NCBI GenBank assembly: GCA_002329525.1 | Contig: DCTI01000252.1 | Location: 6,399-12,872, forward strand | Length of the DNA stretch: 6,474 bases | Direction of reading: 5' to 3' | Source: Negativicutes bacterium UBA1444 | GTDB lineage: Bacteria; Bacillota; Negativicutes; UBA1444 | Shown here: positions 1 to 6,449 of the stretch, piece by piece | Position numbering within the stretch: the first letter of the stretch is position 1 | Layout of the letters: each line of letters starts with the position of its first letter | Notes under the pieces: model-generated | Database searches by the model: none | Seen by the model: only the letters and a program-made list of their open reading frames with translations | What the model was told of the DNA's origin: nothing | Position numbers and translations under genes: made by a program

Positions 1-3
1 ACG

Positions 4-873
4 TTACGCGGGATCATCGGGATCGCTGCGGCGTAGTTTGGTCCGCAGGGATTCATAAAAGCTGCTGCCGCTGAGTTTTACGAATCGGGCCTGGAACGGT
101 GACCGTCTCACCAAAATTTTGTCGCCGGATCGCAAGTTATGCAGTGTCTGCCCGTCCACTGTCAAGACGATATCTTCATGGGTGGCCTGGGTTACAATCC
201 GAATTTCTTCCGTATCCGACACCACCAGGGACCGGGTATTGAGACTATGCGGACAAATCGGCGTAATGATGGTCACCGGCAAATTGGGGCTGACAATCGG
301 CCCGCCGGCGGAAAGGGAATAACCGGTGGAGCCGGTCGCTGTCGCGACAATCAGACCATCGGCCGGATAGTTGGCGGTCAATCGGTCGCCAATATACAAT
401 TTCAGGCGGATCATCCGGGAAAAACCGCCTTTGGCAATCACCACGTCATTGAGGGCCGAAGCAGCGACCAACGCTCCTTCCGGCCGGTCCACCACAGCTT
501 CGAGCATCGGACGGTCTTCAATCGAATATTCGCCCCGAACCAGCCGTTCCATGGAAGGCGCCAAGTCGGCCAGTTCGATTTCCGTGAGAAATCCCAGCTG
601 GCCCATGTTGATTCCGCAGACCGGCACACCATAGGGGGCGACTTCCCGCGCCGTGCACAACAGTGTCCCGTCGCCGCCCAAGGTCAGTGCAACCGCCAGT
701 TCGGCGCCCAGTACCTCCCGGCTGCACCCCAGTTCCGGATGTTCCATGGCAGCAGCGGCTTCCGCCGGCATTCGCACATTCACCTTATTTTCCTGCAAAA
801 AATGAATCAGCCATTCCAGGACTGTCGCCACGCCCTGTTTCTTGGTATTGGGGAACAAGCCAACGGTCAACAA
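4..873 (-). CDS. nadK: NAD kinase (ATP-dependent NAD+ 2'-kinase)
   Basis: Phosphorylates NAD+ to NADP+ in the cytoplasm and so sets the NADP(H) pool. The 289-residue protein has the usual family length and is complete, ending in TAA at 4-6. Visible motifs in order are the nucleotide-binding GGDGT at residues 66-70, NMGQLGFLTE at 89-98, NDVVIAKGG at 142-150, the glycine-rich ATGSTGYSLSAGG segment at about 179-191, TPICPHSLNTRS at 204-215 and VDGQ near 239-242. Two positions differ from the common TPTGSTAY form: Ala replaces Pro and Gly replaces Ala. The start is TTG at 873, with a second in-frame TTG immediately after it at 870. A GGAGGT six bases upstream favours 873. It lies four bases after the tlyA stop and is probably co-translated with it. 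The family assignment is secure; the exact choice between the two TTG codons is not. Confidence 0.96.
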   Translation of the reverse strand: MLTVGLFPNTKKQGVATVLEWLIHFLQENKVNVRMPAEAAAAMEHPELGCSREVLGAELAVALTLGGDGTLLCTAREVAPYGVPVCGINMGQLGFLTEIELADLAPSMERLVRGEYSIEDRPMLEAVVDRPEGALVAASALNDVVIAKGGFSRMIRLKLYIGDRLTANYPADGLIVATATGSTGYSLSAGGPIVSPNLPVTIITPICPHSLNTRSLVVSDTEEIRIVTQATHEDIVLTVDGQTLHNLRSGDKILVRRSPFQARFVKLSGSSFYESLRTKLRRSDPDDPA

Positions 874-877
874 AATG

Positions 878-1693
878 CTACCTCCGTCCCGGTTGCAGAC
901 TTTGATGGGCGGTCGTCACGGTTTGGGCGACCCGCGCGGAAAAATCCACCGGCGGCTCGGCCGCCGGCGCCAAATGCAACAAGTACTCGATGTTGCCTTC
1001 CGGGCCGGTGATGGGAGAAAAGTCCAGTTCAAGCGGCGTCAGTCCATGCAGTCGGGCACAGTCTGCCACTCGCTCAATCACCTCGATATGCACCAGGGGA
1101 TCTTTTACCACGCCTTTTTTGCCGACCTGTTCCCGGCCCGCCTCAAACTGCGGCTTCACCAACAGCACCAGCTCGCCGGCCGGCTTGAGCAGCGGCGGCA
1201 AAACCGGAATAATTTTGGTCAGCGATATAAAGGAAAGATCCGCACTGATAAAATCGACCGCTTCCCCGATCAGTTCCAATGTCAGATAACGGGCATTGGT
1301 CCGCTCCAGCACCGTCACCCGGGAATCGCTGCGCAACGACCAGGCCAGTTGTCCATATCCCACATCCACGGCCACCACATGGTCGGCGCCCCGTTGCAGG
1401 GCACAGTCGGTAAATCCGCCGGTGGATGCTCCCAAATCCAGCACCCGTTTCCCGGTCAGATCAACATGGAAAGTTTCCAATGCCTTGATCAGCTTCAAGC
1501 CACCCCGACTGACAAACGGGTTGGCGTGCCCGGTAAACGCAACATCGGCGGTTTCCTCCACCATGGAGCCGGCTTTGTCGACCCGCTTTCCATTCACGGT
1601 AATCTGTCCGGCCAAAATATAAGCTTTAGCCTGATCCCGGCCACTGGCCAGGCCTTTTTGGACCACCAGGGCGTCAAGCCGAAGTAATGACAC
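878..1693 (-). CDS. tlyA: TlyA-family rRNA (cytidine-2'-O)-methyltransferase
   Basis: S4-domain/FtsJ-fold methyltransferase. Characterised relatives use S-adenosylmethionine to 2'-O-methylate cytidines of 23S rRNA (C1920) and, in the longer type, also 16S rRNA (C1409). The 271-residue protein has an N-terminal S4 RNA-binding domain (about 5-50), a short linker, VSRGGLKL at 61-68, the SAM-binding VLDLGASTGGFTD at 84-96, VDVGYGQLAW at 109-118, ADLSFISL at 151-158, LVKPQFEAG at 178-186 and GPEGNIEYLLHL at 230-241. A K-D-K-E catalytic tetrad as in FtsJ enzymes can be placed at K67, D152, K180 and E236. The start is GTG at 1693, overlapping the dxs 3' end by 20 bases, with GGTGGA five bases upstream; this places the S4 domain at the N terminus as in relatives. 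Some annotations call the family hemolysin A. The methyltransferase role is well supported, but the rRNA target here is inferred. Confidence 0.94.
   Translation of the reverse strand: MSLLRLDALVVQKGLASGRDQAKAYILAGQITVNGKRVDKAGSMVEETADVAFTGHANPFVSRGGLKLIKALETFHVDLTGKRVLDLGASTGGFTDCALQRGADHVVAVDVGYGQLAWSLRSDSRVTVLERTNARYLTLELIGEAVDFISADLSFISLTKIIPVLPPLLKPAGELVLLVKPQFEAGREQVGKKGVVKDPLVHIEVIERVADCARLHGLTPLELDFSPITGPEGNIEYLLHLAPAAEPPVDFSARVAQTVTTAHQSLQPGRR
880..885 (-). promoter_or_regulatory. Shine-Dalgarno site for nadK
   Basis: GGAGGT is a strong anti-16S match six bases before TTG 873 and overlaps the first base of the tlyA TAG stop. It supports a TTG start for NAD kinase, coupled to tlyA translation. 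Confidence 0.85.
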
Positions 1694-3572
1694 AGGAATC
1701 CACCCCTACAAACTGTTGAACCTTGCTGGCGATACCGGCCGGATTCAAGCCCAAACATTCCAGAAGTTCTTCCCTGGACCCCTGTTCGATGAACCGGTCC
1801 GGCAAGCCCAAACGAAGGACTTTGGGCCCCTCGATTCCCAGCGAATTCAGGGTCTCCAGGACGGCGGAGCCAAATCCGCCCATGAGGCTGTTTTCTTCCA
1901 ATGTGACAATATAACGGGCGTGTCCGGCAATTTTGCAGAGCAGCGCTTCGTCCAGCGGTTTGACAAAACGGGCATTCACCACCCCGGCCGAAATGCCGGT
2001 TTTCTTAAGAATATCCGCTGCTTTCACCGCTGCCTGGACCATCGTTCCCACTGCCACGAAGACTAGGTCACCGCCCTGCCGCAGCCATTCGCCCTGGCCG
2101 ATCGGCAATAAGGACGGCTCCGCCGAAAGCTCGAACCCTTCGCTCCGGCCGCGCGGATAACGCAACAGTACCGGGCCGTTGACCGTCAGCGCGGTGTGCA
2201 GCATGTCCCGCAGTTCCGCCTCATCCTTGGGCGCCATGATCGTCAGGTTCGGAATCATCCGGGCAAACGACAAATCAAAGGAGCCATGGTGAGTCGGTCC
2301 ATCCTCACCGACCAGTCCGGCCCGATCCAAGGCCAGAACAACCGGCAGATTTTGCAGACACACATCATGAATCAGGCTGTCAAACGCCCGCTGGGAAAAC
2401 GTCGAATAAACCGCTACCACAGGGCGTTTCCCTTGGGAGGCCAGCCCCGCCGCCATCGTCACGGCATGTTGCTCGGCAATGCCGACGTCAAAGAAGCGTT
2501 CGGGAAATTTAGCGGCGAATGCATCTAAGCCCGTGCCGCCCGACATCGCGGCAGTAATTCCCACCACATCCGGATTTTTCCCGGCCAATTCCACCATGGC
2601 GTCACCAAACACTGATGTATACGTCGGCGAAGGCGACCCCTTGAGCGCCTGGCCGGATTCGATGCAAAACGGACCGACGCCGTGAAACTTGTCGGCCTGA
2701 CATTCCGCCGGCGGATAGCCCTTCCCCTTTTGAGTCAAAACATGCACCAACACCGGCGTCCGCAGGCTTTTCGCCTTCTCCAGCACTTCCACCAGCAACG
2801 GCAAATCATGCCCGTCAATCGGGCCCAAATAAGTGAATCCCAGCTCTTCAAAAAACATTCCGGGAACCAGCAGATATTTTACGCTTCCTTTCATCCGCTC
2901 GGCCGTGTTCGCCACACTGTCGCCGATGGCCGGAATCCGGCGCAGCAAAAATTCAATATTGTGCTTGGCCCAGGAATAAGTAGGCGTCAGGCGCATTTTC
3001 GCCAGATAGTGGGATACCGCGCCGACATTTTTGCTGATCGACATTTCATTGTCGTTCAAAACCACGATCAAATCACGTTTCAGATGCCCGGCGTGATTCA
3101 TGCCTTCGAAGGCAAGGCCGCCGGTCAGGGAACCGTCGCCGATCACCGCCACCACTTTGTGCTTTTCGCCGCGAAGATCCCGCGCCAGGGCAATGCCCAG
3201 CGCCGCGGATACCGAAGTGCTGGAATGGCCCGCCCCAAAAGCGTCATGAATGCTTTCGTCCCGGCGGGGAAAACCGCAGATTCCCTTGTAGGTCCGCAAG
3301 GTGCCGAAACGGTCGAGACGCCCGGTCAGAATTTTGTGAACGTAGGACTGATGGCCGACATCGAACACAATCCGATCCCGGGGCGTTTCGAACACTTTGT
3401 GCAGGGCCAATGTCAGCTCAACCACGCCCAGGTTGGAGGCGAGATGACCGCCGTTACGGGAAACCGTCTGAATCATCAGCTCCCGGATTTCGCCGGCCAA
3501 TCCGGCCAATTCCTCGAAGGAAAGCCGGGCGATATCAGCGGGTAAACACAGATTTTCCAACTTGCAGTTCAA
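1674..3572 (-). CDS. dxs: 1-deoxy-D-xylulose-5-phosphate synthase
   Basis: Thiamine-diphosphate enzyme that condenses pyruvate and glyceraldehyde 3-phosphate to DXP, the first step of the MEP isoprenoid pathway and a precursor for thiamine and pyridoxal. It is cytoplasmic. From TTG at 3572 the protein has 632 residues, close to the E. coli enzyme. Features: GGHLASNLGVVELTLALHKV at 41-60 and GHQSYVHKILTGR at 73-85 (substrate and cofactor histidines), GAGHSS at 113-118, the TPP/metal motif from GDG at 145-147 to NDN at 173-175, the DVGIAEQHA catalytic region with Glu367, DRAGLVGEDGPTHHG at 416-430, YPRG at 472-475 and a transketolase C-terminal domain (about 500-615). The open frame extends upstream to another TTG at 3623, but that would overlap the PAP2 gene by 38 bases, lacks homologous N-terminal sequence, and has no comparable ribosome site. 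TTG 3572 has AAAGGAG seven bases upstream. It overlaps tlyA by 20 bases. Confidence 0.96.
   Translation of the reverse strand: MNCKLENLCLPADIARLSFEELAGLAGEIRELMIQTVSRNGGHLASNLGVVELTLALHKVFETPRDRIVFDVGHQSYVHKILTGRLDRFGTLRTYKGICGFPRRDESIHDAFGAGHSSTSVSAALGIALARDLRGEKHKVVAVIGDGSLTGGLAFEGMNHAGHLKRDLIVVLNDNEMSISKNVGAVSHYLAKMRLTPTYSWAKHNIEFLLRRIPAIGDSVANTAERMKGSVKYLLVPGMFFEELGFTYLGPIDGHDLPLLVEVLEKAKSLRTPVLVHVLTQKGKGYPPAECQADKFHGVGPFCIESGQALKGSPSPTYTSVFGDAMVELAGKNPDVVGITAAMSGGTGLDAFAAKFPERFFDVGIAEQHAVTMAAGLASQGKRPVVAVYSTFSQRAFDSLIHDVCLQNLPVVLALDRAGLVGEDGPTHHGSFDLSFARMIPNLTIMAPKDEAELRDMLHTALTVNGPVLLRYPRGRSEGFELSAEPSLLPIGQGEWLRQGGDLVFVAVGTMVQAAVKAADILKKTGISAGVVNARFVKPLDEALLCKIAGHARYIVTLEENSLMGGFGSAVLETLNSLGIEGPKVLRLGLPDRFIEQGSREELLECLGLNPAGIASKVQQFVGVDSCVITSA
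1699..1704 (-). promoter_or_regulatory. Shine-Dalgarno site for tlyA inside dxs
   Basis: GGTGGA, within a longer G-rich run, lies five bases before GTG 1693 and inside the dxs coding sequence. It is a moderate match and supports the overlapping GTG start of tlyA. Confidence 0.65.
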
Positions 3573-3579
3573 AACAGGG

Positions 3580-3586
3580 CTCCTTT
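3580..3586 (-). promoter_or_regulatory. Shine-Dalgarno site that fixes the dxs start
   Basis: AAAGGAG lies seven bases before TTG 3572 and overlaps the last base of the PAP2 stop codon (reads TGAAAGGAG). It decides the dxs start in favour of the internal TTG over the upstream TTG at 3623. Its placement at the stop suggests re-initiation by ribosomes finishing the PAP2 gene. Confidence 0.85.
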
Positions 3587-4044
3587 CAGACGTACAGTAT
3601 TCGGCAGACAATCCAGCTGACAATGAGTCCCTGGACCGCGCCGGCCAACACTTCCATGGGGGAATGGCCGATCAGTTCCTTGAGGCGGATGTTTTTCAGG
3701 GGATGTTCGCCCTTGAGTTCCTGGATGATGCGGTTCAGGGCACGGGCATGGCGGCCGGCATGGCGGCGGACACCGGCGGCGTCATACATGACGATTCCCG
3801 ACATGACGAAGGCAATGGCAAAAAACGGGCTGTCAAAGCCGGCCGTCAACCCTGCGGAAAAAGTCGTCGCCACCACCATCGCCGAATGGGAGCTCGGCAT
3901 TCCGCCAGCACCGGTCAGGCGTTCCCATCGAAAATTCCCCCGAAAAATATCACGCAGGATTTTGGTCAACTGCGCCACGGTCCAGGCTGCAATGGCCGAC
4001 ATAAAAACCTGATTCCGGAGCAATGCAGCCAACAAGTCTTTCAT
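3586..4044 (-). CDS. Divergent PAP2 (DUF212, YuiD-like) membrane protein
   Basis: Small 152-residue integral membrane protein of the divergent PAP2/DUF212 family, related to B. subtilis YuiD. Hydrophobic segments are visible at about 12-29, 54-70, 72-88 and 132-150. Family motifs are GGMPSSHSA at 47-55, YDAAGVRRHAGRHA at 87-100 and LKELIGHSPMEVLAGA at 121-136. PSSH resembles the PSGH motif of classical PAP2 phosphatases, and H127-SPM-E131 resembles the HxxxD of the third PAP2 motif with Glu for Asp; the classical KxxxxxxRP motif is not evident. No enzyme activity is firmly assigned to the family as far as I know. The ATG at 4044 has GAGG eight bases upstream, fused to the ispA stop (TGAGG), leaving a 10-base gap. 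dxs begins 13 bases after its stop. Being embedded between ispA and dxs suggests, but does not prove, action on prenyl phosphates or diphosphates. Confidence 0.9.
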   Translation of the reverse strand: MKDLLAALLRNQVFMSAIAAWTVAQLTKILRDIFRGNFRWERLTGAGGMPSSHSAMVVATTFSAGLTAGFDSPFFAIAFVMSGIVMYDAAGVRRHAGRHARALNRIIQELKGEHPLKNIRLKELIGHSPMEVLAGAVQGLIVSWIVCRILYV

Positions 4045-4054
4045 ATACGCCGCC

Positions 4055-4933
4055 TCAGCTGTCGCGAGTCAGCAGGTACTCTGCCAGACTCCGCAGCACC
4101 CAGGCCCGGTCGCCGAAACGTTCCAGCGCCGCGACGGCGTCCGACACCGCCGCTTGCGCCATCCGCCGGGCTTCCGTCAGGGAATAGACGGACACATACG
4201 TTGCCTTTTGATTTTTTTCGTCGCTGCCGATGGGTTTGCCCAGGGCTTCCTCGGTGCCGGTGACATCCAGAATATCGTCGGTAATCTGAAACGCCAGACC
4301 GAAATGTTCCGCATAGTCGGTCAAGCTGCGCAGATCCTCCTCGGAGCCGCCGCCCAGCATGGCGCCCGCCCGCAGACTGGCCCGAAACAGTGCGCCAGTT
4401 TTCAGCCGGTGCATCAGTTTCATGACATCCGGTGACGGCAGCTGCCCTTCCGATTCCAGGTCGATCGCCTGTCCACCGACCATTCCCGCCGGCCCGGCCG
4501 CCTGCGCCACTTCCCGCGCCACCCGCGCGAGGATTTCCGGCGCCACTTCCGTTTGCGACAGCAGCGTTTCAAAAGCCAGGGTCAACAGGCCGTCCCCCGC
4601 CAAAATCGCCATGCCGTCGCCAAATACTTTGTGATTGGTGAGGCGCCCCCGCCGGTAATCATCGTCATCCATAGCCGGCAAATCGTCATGGATCAACGAA
4701 TAGGTATGGATCATTTCCAGTGCGCAGGCCGACTGCAGAAAACGACTTCCTACGGCGCCGACCGCATCCGCCGCGGCCAGCAGCAAAATCGGCCGTAATC
4801 GCTTGCCGCCGGCAAACAGGCTGTAGCGCATGGATTCCATGATACGGGACAACGGTCCGGCCTGGGCGGGAACCAGGGTTTGCAGGCAAGCCTCGACCTG
4901 GATTTGGTGTTCTTTTAAATAATTACGCCACAT
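4055..4933 (-). CDS. ispA: Farnesyl diphosphate synthase (polyprenyl synthetase family)
   Basis: All-helical trans-prenyltransferase that condenses isopentenyl diphosphate with DMAPP and then geranyl diphosphate, probably giving C15 farnesyl diphosphate for undecaprenyl, quinone and other prenyl chains. The 292-residue protein shows GGKRLRP at 42-48, the first aspartate-rich motif DDLPAMD at 83-89 (followed by DDDYRRG) and the second, DDILD, at 219-223. The DDxxxxD spacing is the bacterial short-chain form. Tyr78, five residues before that motif, matches the aromatic position known to limit chain length in Geobacillus stearothermophilus FPP synthase, supporting C15 over C20. Conserved GQAIDLE (154-160) and the KTG...F region (178-183) are present. 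ATG at 4933 shares its A with the xseB TAA stop (TAATG), with GGAGG seven bases upstream. A geranylgeranyl diphosphate synthase is the main alternative and is less likely. Confidence 0.95.
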   Translation of the reverse strand: MWRNYLKEHQIQVEACLQTLVPAQAGPLSRIMESMRYSLFAGGKRLRPILLLAAADAVGAVGSRFLQSACALEMIHTYSLIHDDLPAMDDDDYRRGRLTNHKVFGDGMAILAGDGLLTLAFETLLSQTEVAPEILARVAREVAQAAGPAGMVGGQAIDLESEGQLPSPDVMKLMHRLKTGALFRASLRAGAMLGGGSEEDLRSLTDYAEHFGLAFQITDDILDVTGTEEALGKPIGSDEKNQKATYVSVYSLTEARRMAQAAVSDAVAALERFGDRAWVLRSLAEYLLTRDS

Positions 4934-5193
4934 TAGTCTGCCTCCGGCAAAATCAAATCCATTTCCGACAAAGTCCCGTTGGATTCGCGAATTACTTTAT
5001 TTACGGCGGTTTCCGCCAGCTGCAGCTGTTGCAGGCAATACTTCGACAGAGCCGATCCTTCCGCGTGTTTCCGCATGGCTTCCTCCAGGGTCAGATCTCC
5101 CCGTTCCATCTCGTCCACCAGTGACTCCAACCGGGCCAGCGCCTCATCAAAGCTCAGGCCGGCGACGGCTTCCTTGCTTTCTTTCTTTTTCAT
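4933..5193 (-). CDS. xseB: Exodeoxyribonuclease VII small subunit
   Basis: Small helical subunit of exonuclease VII. Several copies bind the XseA large subunit to form the enzyme that degrades single-stranded DNA to oligonucleotides in both directions. The 86-residue protein carries the family signature LSFDEALARLESLVDEME (13-30) followed by RGDLTLEEAM (31-40) and a second helix of amphipathic, heptad-like character (about 41-69), consistent with the helical hairpin of the family. A charged N-terminal leader (MKKKESKE) and an acidic C-terminal tail flank the core. The frame is open further upstream to 5253, but ATG 5193 is preferred: it forms a 4-base ATGA overlap with the xseA stop, has GAGG five bases upstream, and gives the usual family length. 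Confidence 0.93.
   Translation of the reverse strand: MKKKESKEAVAGLSFDEALARLESLVDEMERGDLTLEEAMRKHAEGSALSKYCLQQLQLAETAVNKVIRESNGTLSEMDLILPEAD
4941..4945 (-). promoter_or_regulatory. Shine-Dalgarno site for ispA
   Basis: GGAGG within the last codons of xseB, seven bases before ATG 4933. Together with the TAATG stop/start junction it indicates coupled translation of xseB and ispA. Confidence 0.8.
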
Positions 5194-6449
5194 GACTGCC
5201 TCGCTTTCTCCGTTTCCGTCACTACGACGCCCAGTCTGCCTTCCTGCAGCCAAACATCCAGCCGGTCGCCTTGCCCGACGGTTTCCGCCCGCCGGACAAC
5301 CTGACCGTCCTGGCGCCGCACAACACTGTAACCCCGTTGCAGCACGCGCAGCGGGTCCAATAAATTCAGCTTCTCATTGGCCAACTGCCAGCGTTGTTGT
5401 TTCCTGTTGAGCAGAGTTTCGACGGCACCGGCCAGACGGTCCTGCAACTGGTCCAGTCTTTGCATCCGTTCCTGCAGGATTTCCTGCGGGCGGCGGAACA
5501 AATTGGAGGCCAGGCAGCGTTCCAGGCGCAGGCGTCGCCGGATCAGCCGGTTCAGCAGCGATTGATTCAGGCGGTGCTGGTTTGTCCGTAACCGCTGGAT
5601 CAGGGCCAACCGGTCGGGAGTCACGATTTCCGCCGCCTGTGAAGGCGTAGCGGCCCGGCGGTCCGCTGCGAAGTCGCTGAGTGTATAATCCGTCTGGTGG
5701 CCAACTGCCGAAACGATGGGAGTCGTCGCCGCCGCAACGGCCCGGACCACCCGCTCGTCGTTGAAGGCCCATAATTCTTCGATACTGCCGCCGCCGCGTC
5801 CGATAATGATCACATCCACCCGGCCGGACCGGTCCAGCAGTTGAATTCCCCGCACAATCTGCTCCGGGGCTTCTTCACCCTGAACCGCCACCGGTGCCAG
5901 CAGGATCGGAATTCCGGCATGCCTTCGGCGCGCCACTGTGACAATGTCGCGCAGCGCCGCGCCCGTTGGCGAAGTAACAACGCCGATCGCCCGCGGCAAC
6001 AATGGCAGCGGCTGTTTGCGGGAATCGTCAAACAAACCTTCCTCCAGCAACTTTTCCCGCAGTCTGGCGAAAGCGACGCTCAAATCCCCCAACCCGTCGG
6101 CAACCATCGAGTCGACATAAAGCTGGTAGGAACCGTCGCGCTCATAAACGGCGACACGGCCCAAAACCCTCACCTGCATTCCGTCAGCCGGTTCGAACCG
6201 CAATGATACGGCCCGGCTGCGAAACATGACACAGCGCAGGGCCGCGGCTGAATCCTTCAGTGTAAAATAACAATGACCGGAATGGTGCCGGCGAAAATTG
6301 GACAATTCGCCCCGAACGGCAACCCGGTTCAGCAAAGAGTCTTCATCGAACAACCGACGTATGTGAAATGTCAGTTCCGTGACACTCAGGGCATCGGCTT
6401 CCTGAAACAGATTCAGCGTTGTTGCACCACCCCGCGGTTCCGGGCCCAC
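5190..6449 (-). CDS. xseA: Exodeoxyribonuclease VII large subunit
   Basis: Catalytic subunit of exonuclease VII, which digests single-stranded DNA in repair and recombination; it acts in the cytoplasm with XseB. Read from GTG 6449 it has 419 residues. An N-terminal OB-fold (about 21-120) contains VRGELSNFRRHHSGHCYF at 45-62 and FTLKD. The catalytic domain has AIGVVTSPTGAALRDI at 154-169, IIGRGGGSIEELWAFND at 215-231 and VSAVGHQTDYTLSDFAADRR at 246-265. D168, R218, H251 and D254 fall at a constant +13 offset from E. coli residues reported as functionally important (D155, R205, H238, D241). A long Arg/Leu/Gln-rich helical region (about 280-360) is the likely coiled-coil arm that binds XseB, followed by QRGYSVVRR and a small beta domain. 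The first 11 to 20 residues have no obvious family match, so the true start is uncertain: GTG 6449 or a CTG at 6416 (408 residues). The stop overlaps the xseB start. Confidence 0.93.
   Translation of the reverse strand: MGPEPRGGATTLNLFQEADALSVTELTFHIRRLFDEDSLLNRVAVRGELSNFRRHHSGHCYFTLKDSAAALRCVMFRSRAVSLRFEPADGMQVRVLGRVAVYERDGSYQLYVDSMVADGLGDLSVAFARLREKLLEEGLFDDSRKQPLPLLPRAIGVVTSPTGAALRDIVTVARRRHAGIPILLAPVAVQGEEAPEQIVRGIQLLDRSGRVDVIIIGRGGGSIEELWAFNDERVVRAVAAATTPIVSAVGHQTDYTLSDFAADRRAATPSQAAEIVTPDRLALIQRLRTNQHRLNQSLLNRLIRRRLRLERCLASNLFRRPQEILQERMQRLDQLQDRLAGAVETLLNRKQQRWQLANEKLNLLDPLRVLQRGYSVVRRQDGQVVRRAETVGQGDRLDVWLQEGRLGVVVTETEKARQS

Noticed and set aside
139..1687. Long plus-strand open frames of about 280-290 codons opposite nadK and tlyA (139-1011 and 842-1687)
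   Set aside because: They mirror the codon bias of the minus-strand genes, span the tlyA/nadK junction, encode no recognisable domain and overlap each other. They are antisense shadows.
3573..3585. Possible terminator or attenuator between the PAP2 gene and dxs
   Set aside because: The 13-base gap holds the dxs ribosome site and no hairpin with a T-run; the same holds for the other junctions.
2682..4263. Plus-strand open frames opposite dxs, the PAP2 gene and ispA (2682-3545, 3410-4012, 3562-4263)
   Set aside because: Composition is Arg/Pro/Gly/His rich with no motifs, and they run across gene boundaries of well-supported minus-strand genes.
5690..5699. TATAAT-like hexamer on the plus strand inside xseA
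   Set aside because: No TTGACA-like element at the proper distance and no plus-strand gene downstream; a chance match in coding sequence.
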